Source: Eubacteriales Family XIII. Incertae Sedis bacterium (lineage in GTDB: Bacteria > Bacillota > Clostridia > Peptostreptococcales > Anaerovoracaceae). Taken from it: 26,845 nucleotides of DNA. The stretch is taken from contig JAITPU010000057.1 in assembly GCA_031289235.1 (NCBI GenBank), positions 1 to 26,845 of the forward strand, read 5' to 3'. The translations under genes and the position numbers were made by a program. This document shows, in pieces, positions 1 through 6,834 of the stretch. The notes under the pieces were generated by a model. The model searched no databases and had not been told where the DNA came from. It saw only the letters and a list, made by a program, of their open reading frames with translations. Position 1 is the stretch's first letter; every line of letters begins with the position of its first letter.

Positions 1-981
1 ATCGGCAGCCACACTTGCGTGGAGCTGTTAAACGCGGGAGAGGATATTGTGCTGCTGGATAATTTCAGCAACGCGAAAGCAGAGGTGATCGGACACATAA
101 AAAAGCTGACGGGGCGGGAATTCCCGGTATACGCCGTAGACGTCCTGTACGCTCCGGGGCTGCGCAAGTTGTTCTCCGAGCAAAAAATTGACGCGGTGAT
201 CCATTTTGCCGGACTCAAAGCCGTCGGAGAATCTGTGCGGATACCGCTGGATTATTATCACGCCAATATCACGGGGACGCTGAGCCTGTGCGGATGTATG
301 GCGGAAGCCGGATGCAAAAACATCGTGTTTTCATCTTCCGCCACGGTTTACGGCTTGAATCCAAATGTCCCGTTCCGTGAGGACTATCCCACGTCGTCAA
401 CCAATCCTTACGGCTCGACAAAGGTGATGATCGAACAAATCCTCAGGGATCTTCATGTATCTGACGACGAATGGAGCGTTGCCCTGCTGCGCTATTTCAA
501 TCCCATCGGCGCGCATCAATCCGGCTTGTTGGGCGAGAGCCCCAACGGGATCCCCAACAACCTGCTCCCCTATGTGGCGCAGGTCGCCGTCGGCGTGTTG
601 GAAAAATTAGACATTTATGGAAATGATTATGATACGAACGACGGCACCGGCGTGCGGGACTACCTGCACGTGGTGGATCTGGCGATCGGGCATTTGAAGG
701 CGCTCGCGTATATCAGAGAGCGCAAAGGCGCGGAAGCGATCAATCTGGGTACGGGTGTCGGCTACAGCGTTCTGGACGTCGTGTCGGCTTTTGAGCGCGC
801 GAGCGGAAAGAAAATTCCTTATCAGATTTCCGCCCGGCGCCCGGGGGATATCGCCACCTGCTACGCTGACGCGGCGAAAGCGAAAAAAGTCTTGGGGTGG
901 AGCGCGGAAAGAGGGCTTGACGAAATGTGCGCGGACGCGTGGCGCTTCACCCAAAAAACGTATTGCTCAGGCGACTGTTAA
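1..981 (+). CDS. galE: UDP-glucose 4-epimerase GalE, 5' end outside window
   Basis: An extended short-chain dehydrogenase that interconverts UDP-glucose and UDP-galactose with bound NAD in the cytoplasm, feeding surface polysaccharide synthesis. The frame is open from base 1 and begins with IGSHT, the end of the usual GGAGYIGSHT nucleotide-binding loop, so only about a dozen N-terminal residues are missing; an internal GTG at 19 is not a credible start. Visible family marks are SSSATVYG (catalytic Ser), NPYGSTK (the YxxxK pair), LRYFNPIGAH, the PNNLLPYVAQVAVG segment and VRDYLHVVDLA. With the missing part the protein would be about 337 residues, normal for GalE. It ends at a TAA followed by a hairpin and T-run, and converges with the deacetylase gene. 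The family is clear; related epimerases acting on N-acetylated sugars cannot be fully excluded. Confidence 0.93.
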   Translation: MGSHTCVELLNAGEDIVLLDNFSNAKAEVIGHIKKLTGREFPVYAVDVLYAPGLRKLFSEQKIDAVIHFAGLKAVGESVRIPLDYYHANITGTLSLCGCMAEAGCKNIVFSSSATVYGLNPNVPFREDYPTSSTNPYGSTKVMIEQILRDLHVSDDEWSVALLRYFNPIGAHQSGLLGESPNGIPNNLLPYVAQVAVGVLEKLDIYGNDYDTNDGTGVRDYLHVVDLAIGHLKALAYIRERKGAEAINLGTGVGYSVLDVVSAFERASGKKIPYQISARRPGDIATCYADAAKAKKVLGWSAERGLDEMCADAWRFTQKTYCSGDC

Positions 982-983
982 AT

Positions 984-1010
984 GCGGCGATAAAGCCGCG
1001 GGGATTTTTT
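984..1010 (+). terminator. Rho-independent terminator after galE
   Basis: A GCGGC/GCCGC stem with a 6-nt loop (984-999) is followed by GGGA and six T (1005-1010), directly after the galE stop. On the other strand the same stem is followed by ATTTAA, so it may also weakly stop transcription from the convergent deacetylase gene. Confidence 0.7.
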
Positions 1011-1025
1011 CGCCGGGCATCGCTG

Positions 1026-2480
1026 TCATCGTTTATAATAGACCGTTCCGGCTTCGATGGGCGCGCCTGAAGCGCTAAGCAGCTCGGACACGGTTACCAG
1101 CTGATAGCCCCGGGCGATGAGTTCCGGGATCACGCGTTCCATCGCGTCGGCGGTGGAACCGTATAGATCGTGGCAGAGAATTATGCCGCCGTCCGCGGCC
1201 TGGGACATGACGGCCTGATACACCGATTCGGCGTTTCTTGACTTCCAGTCCTTCGTGTCGATCGACCAGTTGATGATGGACAGCCCCAGAGACGCGGAAA
1301 CGGTCTTGACGCTGTTATTGACCGCGCCGTAGGGCGGACGATACAGCAGGGGACTTACGCCCGCCGTCTCATAAATCACGTCTTTTGTTTTGACAAGTTC
1401 CGCCTGGATGCCGTCCGCCGAGAGCTTGGTCAGCTGCTTGTGATCCCATGAGTGCCCGATCAGCTCGGAACCTTCCGCTACTACCCGCCGCACAATGTCC
1501 GGATAACTGTTCACCCGGTTGCCGACCACGCAGAAAGTGGCGCGAGCGCCGTACTGGCCGAGCAGGTCGAGAATGCGGGGCGTAACCTTACTGGGGCCGT
1601 CGTCAAAGGTCAGCGCGATTATGGGCTTGTCCGGATCAAAACCATCCTGCATTAGAAGCGGCGGCAAGGCCAGCTGCGTTTCAGGCGCGGGTTCCGCGGG
1701 CGGAGGTGTCGTTGTTTCGGACAGCACTGCTTCGAATGACGCTGTCTGCGTTATGGGCGTTTCGGCGGAGGCGGGGGAGAGAATGAAAGCCGCGCCCAAC
1801 TCCGTGTAAGGGAGCGAAAACGTCAGAAGCCCGAAAGCGGATGGCAGATGCTCGCCGCGTTCAAGCACGACGTCAATCCCGTCGTGATTTAACACGATAT
1901 TTTCCAGCCATTCGCCGTCCATCTCTTCGACGTTGGCGGTCATGTCGGGGTAACGCTCCAGAATTTTACCGCGCAGCAACGCGAGCACGTCGGCTTCCCG
2001 CGCGGCGTCTAAGATTTTGTCGTTCTCAATCAGCGTTTGAGTGGTGAGGTCGATATTGAATATCTTGACAAAATTTGTTGGGTGCGCCATATGAGAATGG
2101 CTGTAAAAGCCGAGTTCCTCGATGCCGACGTAGGCGTCTCTCACCAGATACGCGTTGTATTGGAGGTTGATCTCGCCTTCCAGCGCCGTGTCTTCCTCAT
2201 ACAGCAGCGCAAGTTCTTCCTGCGCGTCCGTATATACGGAATAAGCCCAGTCATAAATCGTTTTGTCTATGTCCGTATTCCCGGTTTTGGGGTAGAGCAG
2301 GTAACAGTACAGGTAGCCTTCGTTGCTGGCGATGATATTCGGTTCTCCGTATTCGTAAACAGACTGGCCGGAATCCGGCTCGGCAGGCTCCGGCGCACCG
2401 GACGGGTTTTGAGCTGAGTTCGCGCAGCCGGCCAGCACCAACGAGAGGATCAGCAGGAAAAGGAGGATAGTTCGTTTCAT
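1026..2480 (-). CDS. Lipoprotein polysaccharide deacetylase, PdaC-like
   Basis: Predicted lipid-anchored extracellular enzyme that removes acetyl groups from peptidoglycan or another N-acetylated polysaccharide. The start at 2480 (484 aa) is chosen over an in-frame start 24 codons upstream because AAAGGAG lies 8 nt before it and because it gives a clean signal peptide with lipobox LAGC (Cys19). Residues about 45-235 look like the DUF4163/DUF3298 (RsiV-like) region found before deacetylase domains such as B. subtilis PdaC. A Pro/Thr-rich linker follows (about 255-275), then a NodB domain (about 285-470). NodB motifs are TFDDGPS (D293, D294), HSWDH (H343, H347 metal ligands), RPPYG (381-385), DTKDW (408-412) and LCHDLYG (H437). 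The gene is monocistronic, with its own promoter on the minus strand. Peptidoglycan as the substrate is inferred from the domain order. Confidence 0.88.
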   Translation of the reverse strand: MKRTILLFLLILSLVLAGCANSAQNPSGAPEPAEPDSGQSVYEYGEPNIIASNEGYLYCYLLYPKTGNTDIDKTIYDWAYSVYTDAQEELALLYEEDTALEGEINLQYNAYLVRDAYVGIEELGFYSHSHMAHPTNFVKIFNIDLTTQTLIENDKILDAAREADVLALLRGKILERYPDMTANVEEMDGEWLENIVLNHDGIDVVLERGEHLPSAFGLLTFSLPYTELGAAFILSPASAETPITQTASFEAVLSETTTPPPAEPAPETQLALPPLLMQDGFDPDKPIIALTFDDGPSKVTPRILDLLGQYGARATFCVVGNRVNSYPDIVRRVVAEGSELIGHSWDHKQLTKLSADGIQAELVKTKDVIYETAGVSPLLYRPPYGAVNNSVKTVSASLGLSIINWSIDTKDWKSRNAESVYQAVMSQAADGGIILCHDLYGSTADAMERVIPELIARGYQLVTVSELLSASGAPIEAGTVYYKR

Positions 2481-2523
2481 TTGATCAGCTCCTTTACAGA
2501 CGACGGATTTTGTAACTGCAAAT

Positions 2524-2552
2524 ATTGTACGACATAAAATATCGTATTTCAA
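2524..2552 (-). promoter_or_regulatory. Sigma-A type promoter for the deacetylase gene
   Basis: On the minus strand TTGAAA (2547-2552) and TACAAT (2524-2529) are separated by exactly 17 nt, 44 nt upstream of the chosen ATG at 2480. Both boxes match the housekeeping consensus at five of six positions. Confidence 0.6.
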
Positions 2553-2743
2553 CGGGAAATGCTTAAAAATGGTTAAAATTTGACACAGAAAGCGAAAGTT
2601 ACGGCGGGGCTTTGCGACAAAGCAGGGCGCAAAAATAGCCGCCGCGAATAGGCAATGTTTAGTCGCCGGAGCAATAACTTATATAATAGTAACAATTTGC
2701 ATGAAAAAACTATGAAAAAACCTTGCAATTTCTTAAAATTCGC
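2553..2743. other. Intergenic part between divergent promoters
   Basis: No gene seen. It contains a small hairpin GCTTTG-CGA-CAAAGC (2609-2623) and one copy of the recurrent 15-nt motif, TCGCCGGAGCAATAA, at 2663-2677, preceded by AATGTTTAG. A TATAAT at 2682-2687 lacks a convincing -35 box. Confidence 0.5.
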
Positions 2744-2772
2744 TGGACAAAGGAAACAAGGCGGAATATAAT
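2744..2772 (+). promoter_or_regulatory. Sigma-A type promoter for the zinc-ribbon gene
   Basis: TGGACA (2744-2749), a 17-nt spacer and a perfect TATAAT (2767-2772), giving a leader of roughly 115 nt before the ATG at 2895. The leader is very AT-rich, unlike its surroundings. Confidence 0.6.
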
Positions 2773-2894
2773 ACTTGTGTAACGTATTTAAAATATTAAT
2801 GGTCGGTCATCTTTTTGGAAAAGTTATCCCCCCATACTTTATTTTAAATATTCAATTTTACCATTTTCATTTATTCATTTTGGGAGGAAAATCA

Positions 2895-3059
2895 ATGGAA
2901 GACAGAACGCTCGTATGTCAGGACTGTGGCATGGATTTCATATTCACAGCCGGTGAACAGGAATTCTACAAAGAAAAGGGTTTTGACAACGAACCAAAAA
3001 GATGCAAGGAATGCAGAGACAGAAAGAAAAGGGACCGTGGGCAATACAGGCCGGAATAA
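2895..3059 (+). CDS. Small zinc-ribbon protein
   Basis: A 54-residue cytoplasmic protein with two CxxC pairs: CQDC (residues 8-11) and CKEC (37-40). They are separated by a segment containing FIFTAGEQEFYKEKGF, which is the signature of the short probable zinc-binding family (zinc_ribbon/CxxC type) common in Clostridia. The C-terminus is strongly basic (RDRKKRDRGQYR), compatible with nucleic acid binding. The ATG at 2895 is chosen because GGGAGG lies 7 nt upstream; the open frame extends further 5' but that part has no RBS and is untypical AT-rich sequence. It is monocistronic with its own promoter and a terminator at 3090-3115. The biological role of the family is not known to me. Confidence 0.82.
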   Translation: MEDRTLVCQDCGMDFIFTAGEQEFYKEKGFDNEPKRCKECRDRKKRDRGQYRPE

Positions 3060-3089
3060 TGTATATCTCTTAAACTTACGGAAACAAAG

Positions 3090-3115
3090 GCGTCGTAGAC
3101 AATACGGCGCTTTTT
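3090..3115 (+). terminator. Terminator after the zinc-ribbon gene
   Basis: A 7-bp stem (3090-3096 with 3104-3110, one U-G pair) and 7-nt loop are followed by TTTTTCTTT. It sits between convergent genes; on the minus strand the stem is followed by CTTTGTTT, so it may also serve the end of the pilus locus. Confidence 0.7.
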
Positions 3116-3149
3116 CTTTCTGTCTGAAGCCTGAGACCGTCCGTTCCGG

Positions 3150-3797
3150 CTACCGCGACGGCGGATGAATGCAATTCCACTGGCGGCGTACCTCTTCCAC
3201 GATGCGCAAAAGTCCCCGGATATCCGGATTTTCTTTCTGAATCGCTTCCTGTATCTGCGCGATGGCCGCGGATGCGCCCAAAGTTTCGCGGCGCGTTTTT
3301 TCATCCTCCAGCAACATGTGAAAATCGTCGGTGAATCCTTCCGTTTCTCTTCCGCAGATTCCGTATGTCAGGCTAACCGCGCCGGTTCTTCCGTGAATGA
3401 AAATCAGTTCGGAGCGCATGGAAAAACGCTTTGCGACAAGCAGTCTGTCCTCCGCCTCCATTATTATCCTCAACATGCCGTCGTAAACGCCGAGCATATC
3501 GTCTACATGCGAAAACGCGCATATTGAAAGAGGCCTGTGACCTGTCAGGTCGTATTGCAGCACTTCCCGCGTTCCTTCCCTGACCGTGACCGCCGGAAGT
3601 ATTCCAGGGCAGGCGCCCAGCGCCAATATCTTTTTTTCATGGGGCAGCGGCGTTTTTTCGGCTGAGGCGCGCAGCCATTTTTTGCCGCCGCCTGACTCCG
3701 CGATTTCATAGGAGTCCGCGTCCGCGTTAACACCGACGCTTTTTTGGATTTTTGTGGAAATTTTTATATTATTTAACATTATATGTTTGTTGTCCAT
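3150..3797 (-). CDS. DUF6382-like protein at the end of the Tad locus
   Basis: A 215-residue protein with no signal peptide or membrane segment. The middle part (GILPA...YDLTGHRPLSICAF...MLRIIMEAEDRLLVAKRFSMRSELIFIHGRTG) resembles the DUF6382 domain, which in Clostridia is usually the N-terminal half of an FHA-domain protein encoded next to Tad pilus genes. Here no FHA domain follows: the C-terminus is a short charged helical tail. The start at 3797 is preferred over a GTG four codons upstream because GAGGGTG is correctly placed before the ATG. It is last in the minus-strand pilus gene order but separated by 167 bp containing a long inverted repeat, so it may have separate expression. Family recognition is by pattern only, hence the moderate confidence. 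Confidence 0.6.
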   Translation of the reverse strand: MDNKHIMLNNIKISTKIQKSVGVNADADSYEIAESGGGKKWLRASAEKTPLPHEKKILALGACPGILPAVTVREGTREVLQYDLTGHRPLSICAFSHVDDMLGVYDGMLRIIMEAEDRLLVAKRFSMRSELIFIHGRTGAVSLTYGICGRETEGFTDDFHMLLEDEKTRRETLGASAAIAQIQEAIQKENPDIRGLLRIVEEVRRQWNCIHPPSR

Positions 3798-3815
3798 CTT
3801 CACCCTCACTATATG

Positions 3816-3915
3816 AACAAAACGCGGTTTGCTGAGAACGGCGGGCGCAATATACTATCACTCCGCCAACTAAACATTAGAAGTCGCGACGGTCTATTTT
3901 CCGCCGCGTTTTGTT
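3816..3915. repeat. 12-bp perfect inverted repeat enclosing the recurrent motif
   Basis: AACAAAACGCGG (3816-3827) and its exact complement CCGCGTTTTGTT (3904-3915) bracket 76 bp. Inside are a GGCGG/CCGCC pair and, on the minus strand, the motif TTGGCGGAGTGATAG (3855-3869) preceded by AATGTTTAG. It lies between the last TadE-like gene and the DUF6382-like gene, and would be the leader of the latter. Confidence 0.6.
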
Positions 3916-3964
3916 GGTGGAACCCGTTGCCTTTTTGCTCCAACCTCTTCCGGGGAAATGAGTT

Positions 3965-4723
3965 TTAACTTCCGCCGCATTTTGCGCAGGCCGTGTATCC
4001 GCGCGCTTCCGCCTCATCTTTCTCCATGGATATAACGTAGCGGTCAACAGCCGCGCAGCTTCCTCTGTGGTACGCGTCCCCGCTTTTGGCGAAGCGGTAA
4101 ACTATGCTTCCGTTGCTCAGCGCGCCGGGTTTGCACAGTTTGCAGGGGCTGTACTCCCTTCGGACTGCGTCGCTCAGGAGGACTTCTCTCGCTTCAACAG
4201 CGATATAACCGCAATTCTCTTTATGGTATTTAGTACCGGATTTGGGGAAAATCCATACTGTGACAGACTCTTTTTCCTTTTCCATTTCCGAAAACGGCAG
4301 TTCCGCGCTGATTTTTTCGCTTCCGACGAAAGCCCTGCAAAGCAGGATGTCCGAAACCGGAAGAGAGCCGTAAAATCTCACGGGAAGTTTGATTCCGATA
4401 TCGTAGCGCACATTCAGCAGGATCAAATCGCTTATGTCTTTCGACTTATAACGGTATAAAAAGCTGTCTATCTCAAAATTTTCGATTTCCGCGCCGTTTT
4501 CCTCTCCGATCCGGTCTCTGAGTTCAGCCTGAAACATCAGGGGATATACTGCGGTGTTGACGGCGTGAGCCGCTGTTTTCCGGAGTTCGTCGCTGCAGGA
4601 ATGAAACACGTTTTCCTGAACCGCCGTCAGCTTGATCAGATAAGCGACGGTCAGTACGCCGATAATGAATATCGGCAAAAATATGGCCGCTTCCACCGTG
4701 AAGGAACCTTTTTTGCTGTTCAT
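3965..4723 (-). CDS. TadE-like pseudopilin with two C-terminal His/Cys modules
   Basis: A 252-residue protein. The N-terminus MNSKKGSFTVEAAIFLPIFI is a TadE-type pilin-like signal: a short basic leader, a Gly before the hydrophobic stretch, and Glu11 (residues 1-32 form the membrane helix). The extracellular part (33-155) is typical of TadE-like minor pilins. Unusually, it continues into two copies of a His-x3-Cys ... Cys-x2-Cys pattern: H167, C171, C194, C197 and H219, C223, C246, C249, each starting with SGTKYH or SGDAYH. Such Y-H-x3-C...GYxPCxxC modules occur singly on many exported Firmicute proteins and look metal-binding. RBS AAGGA is very close to the ATG; a GGGAT lies further upstream. 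It is separated by 128 bp from the DUF5702-like gene and probably belongs to the same transcript. Confidence 0.78.
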   Translation of the reverse strand: MNSKKGSFTVEAAIFLPIFIIGVLTVAYLIKLTAVQENVFHSCSDELRKTAAHAVNTAVYPLMFQAELRDRIGEENGAEIENFEIDSFLYRYKSKDISDLILLNVRYDIGIKLPVRFYGSLPVSDILLCRAFVGSEKISAELPFSEMEKEKESVTVWIFPKSGTKYHKENCGYIAVEAREVLLSDAVRREYSPCKLCKPGALSNGSIVYRFAKSGDAYHRGSCAAVDRYVISMEKDEAEARGYTACAKCGGS

Positions 4724-4851
4724 TCCTTTTTATCCCGCCATCGGCGTTTCCCGCGCGTCACTTTCCTGGTTTCTCATTGCCGAAGTCCTTTGATGTCTGC
4801 TGGTGTCCGCCGCGATTTATTATGTTTGTTAATAATTTAATGTACGTTCCC

Positions 4852-6150
4852 TTATCCCTCTTTCGGGTACTCGCCGGGGGAATAGGTCTGCGTGTACGCG
4901 TAGCTTTCGCCGTTCACTTTCGCGCTGAAGCTGAAACCGGCGTAATGTTCCCGCATCAGAAAATCCTCGTCATAGCTCCCTTTAAGGTTGATCTGTATAA
5001 GGTCCATGGCGCGCAGAAGCCTGCGTTCTCTGTTCTCAAGGCATAAAAAGAGTTTCAGGTAATCGTGATAATCGGAACCCTCTGTTTTTTCAGGTTTTAC
5101 CGCGCCGGCGTTCTTGAAGCCGGAGGAGACACCGTTCTGTATGGCGTCTTTGAGGCCGTCCAGATCCAAAGCCCAATTCGCGGCGGATTTATACAGAGGC
5201 ACTTTGTTTCCTTCTTCCAACAGCCGTATGTCGTTCTCCGCTTCCGCGGCCGCCCAGGCCGCCGCCACAAACTCCGGCGTTATCGGTATCCCCGCCGCGT
5301 TTATCGCGGCAGCCACTCCGGACGCGGCCGCCATCTTTTGGCTGTCGCCGTGTATATGGATATCGTTTAGCATGACGCGCAAAAGGAGCAGTTTCAGGCG
5401 CACGCTGTCATAGTTGTCTTGGTCGCTTGTTTTTCCCGACAGAATGTACTCTATTTCATTTCTGAAAAAATGATCTTTATTTTCCGAATCGGAATTGGCG
5501 TATTGGAATCGGGATAAAATGTATTCTGAGGTCAAATAAGAGTTGCTCCCGGAAAGGGCTATTTGCGCAATGTCAGGAAGCCCTTTCTCCACGATCTCGC
5601 TTATCGAAACCGCGAAACCGCCAAGGCCTTTTGAGGGCAGATCGTCGATGACCACATGATTTCGCAGGGTTCTTCGCCCGTCCTCGCCCTCATCCGCGTT
5701 CTTTGACTTCGCCGGTCGGAAAATGCTCTTAATCGCGTTGCTTTTCGCGTAATCTATTATTTGCCGTTCGAATAAGTCAACGTTGATCAGCGAAAAATCC
5801 TTCAGGCTCACTTTTATTTCTTCCACTTCGTTTTTCAGAAGATCTACGCCTTTTCCCCCTCCTGAAAGCAGCCCCGCAAGCCCGATGTTTTTCTGAAAGC
5901 TCGCGTTGGCGTAAAGAAGCAGTCTGTTCGTCACCTTCTGTTCGTCGGCGCTCACGCCGAAAATCCCGTATTCGTCGTACAGCCTGCGGTCGTACTCCGA
6001 AAGCACGGATCTTCCGGCCAGCTGGAATACCGCGTCCGCGCAGCTTCTCTCCGCCGCCGAAGACGACGCTCGGATTAAAACACCGACTATGAGCATCATG
6101 GACGCGAAAGCCAGCGTAAGGAATACGGCGGACGTCCCTTTTTTATTCAT
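4852..6150 (-). CDS. DUF5702-like Tad-associated pseudopilin-like protein
   Basis: A 432-residue membrane-anchored protein. The start at 6150 gives MNKKGTSAVFLTLAFASMMLIVG, a TadE/TadG-like N-terminal helix (residues 4-27) with the protein exported behind it; the longer open frame upstream overlaps the preceding gene and is not coding-like. SVLSEYDRRLYDEYGIFGV (residues 48-66) and, near the C-terminus, a DYLKLFLCLENRERRLLRAM segment followed by DLIQINL are hallmarks of the DUF5702 family found in Gram-positive Tad loci. The central region is long and poorly conserved. The RBS is weak, and the gene begins 18 nt after the end of the TadE-like gene, so translational coupling is likely. Its probable role is a minor subunit or assembly factor of the pilus on the outer membrane face. 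The function is inferred from context. Confidence 0.75.
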   Translation of the reverse strand: MNKKGTSAVFLTLAFASMMLIVGVLIRASSSAAERSCADAVFQLAGRSVLSEYDRRLYDEYGIFGVSADEQKVTNRLLLYANASFQKNIGLAGLLSGGGKGVDLLKNEVEEIKVSLKDFSLINVDLFERQIIDYAKSNAIKSIFRPAKSKNADEGEDGRRTLRNHVVIDDLPSKGLGGFAVSISEIVEKGLPDIAQIALSGSNSYLTSEYILSRFQYANSDSENKDHFFRNEIEYILSGKTSDQDNYDSVRLKLLLLRVMLNDIHIHGDSQKMAAASGVAAAINAAGIPITPEFVAAAWAAAEAENDIRLLEEGNKVPLYKSAANWALDLDGLKDAIQNGVSSGFKNAGAVKPEKTEGSDYHDYLKLFLCLENRERRLLRAMDLIQINLKGSYDEDFLMREHYAGFSFSAKVNGESYAYTQTYSPGEYPKEG

Positions 6151-6167
6151 AATGTTTCCGGCGGCGG

Positions 6168-6575
6168 TTAAACGATTTTCCATCGCACTGTCGCGGCTTC
6201 GTCTATGACATAGAACCTGCCTCCGGATTTTCGCTTGACTTTCCCTGTCGCCATCGCGTTGCCCGCGTATTCTTTCGTTACGAAAGCCTGCAGGTAAGGA
6301 TTCCATAAATGTTCCGGCCCTTCAATTTTAAATTCGGCGCGTTCCGCCTTCGCGCGATATTTATCTCTCGCGTACGCGTCTGTCAGTTCTGTCCGCGTAA
6401 GGCCGCTCCGAATCCCCGCTTCTTTTCTCAGGGCGATATGTACGGCGGACTGAAGAACGGTGACGGTGTACAGGTTTACGCATAGATAGATCAGGGCCAT
6501 TACGGCGGCCGTCACCAGAGGGAATATCATGGCCGCCTCAACCATAGTCGCCCCTTTTTTATTTGTTTTTTTCAC
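6168..6575 (-). CDS. TadE-like pseudopilin
   Basis: A 135-residue protein starting with GTG at 6575 (VKKTNKKGATMVEAAMIFPL), which matches the canonical KKG-x-x-x-VEAA-x-x-FP TadE signature: basic leader, Gly, then Glu five residues later and a single membrane helix (about residues 12-35). The rest is a small extracellular domain without Cys. An in-frame TTG at 6629 overlapping the pilin stop would add 18 residues that are basic and Gly/Ala-rich and do not fit the family, so the shorter form is preferred although its RBS (GGCGGTG, 17 nt upstream) is weak. It lies between the pilin gene and the DUF5702-like gene. Family knowledge: TadE proteins are processed like prepilins and act as minor pilins. 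Confidence 0.8.
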   Translation of the reverse strand: MKKTNKKGATMVEAAMIFPLVTAAVMALIYLCVNLYTVTVLQSAVHIALRKEAGIRSGLTRTELTDAYARDKYRAKAERAEFKIEGPEHLWNPYLQAFVTKEYAGNAMATGKVKRKSGGRFYVIDEAATVRWKIV

Positions 6576-6625
6576 GCCTGCGCGTATTTCACCGCCATCG
6601 CCGGAAGCGGCGCGGGAGCGGGCGC

Positions 6626-6799
6626 TCAAAACCCCGATCCCATGAGATTGCCGAATACGCCGGTTACGAAGAGGCCGATCTGATTTTTGAAGATCAGGCC
6701 GACGAAGATCGCTATACCGACGAGGATGGCGACCTGCACCATCTCCATGCCCTTCTTGCTGTTTTTCATCAACAGTTTGTTTCTCTTTGCCGATTGCAT
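6626..6799 (-). CDS. Flp1-like type IVb pilin
   Basis: A 57-residue pilin: a long basic leader ending in KKG (residues 15-17), then MEMVQVAILVGIAIFVGLIF (18-37) as the polymerising helix with Glu19, then KNQIGLFVTGVFGNLMGSGF. The KNQI segment after the helix is characteristic of the Flp1-like pilin family of Clostridia. The start at 6799 is fixed by AGGGGG 6 nt upstream. It is 35 nt downstream of the TadC gene and is the likely major pilin of the locus. Cleavage after Gly17 would leave a mature chain of 40 residues. The peptidase that would cut it is not in this window. Confidence 0.85.
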   Translation of the reverse strand: MQSAKRNKLLMKNSKKGMEMVQVAILVGIAIFVGLIFKNQIGLFVTGVFGNLMGSGF

Positions 6800-6834
6800 T
6801 TTTATCCCCCTTTTTTTATAAAAAATAATAACTA

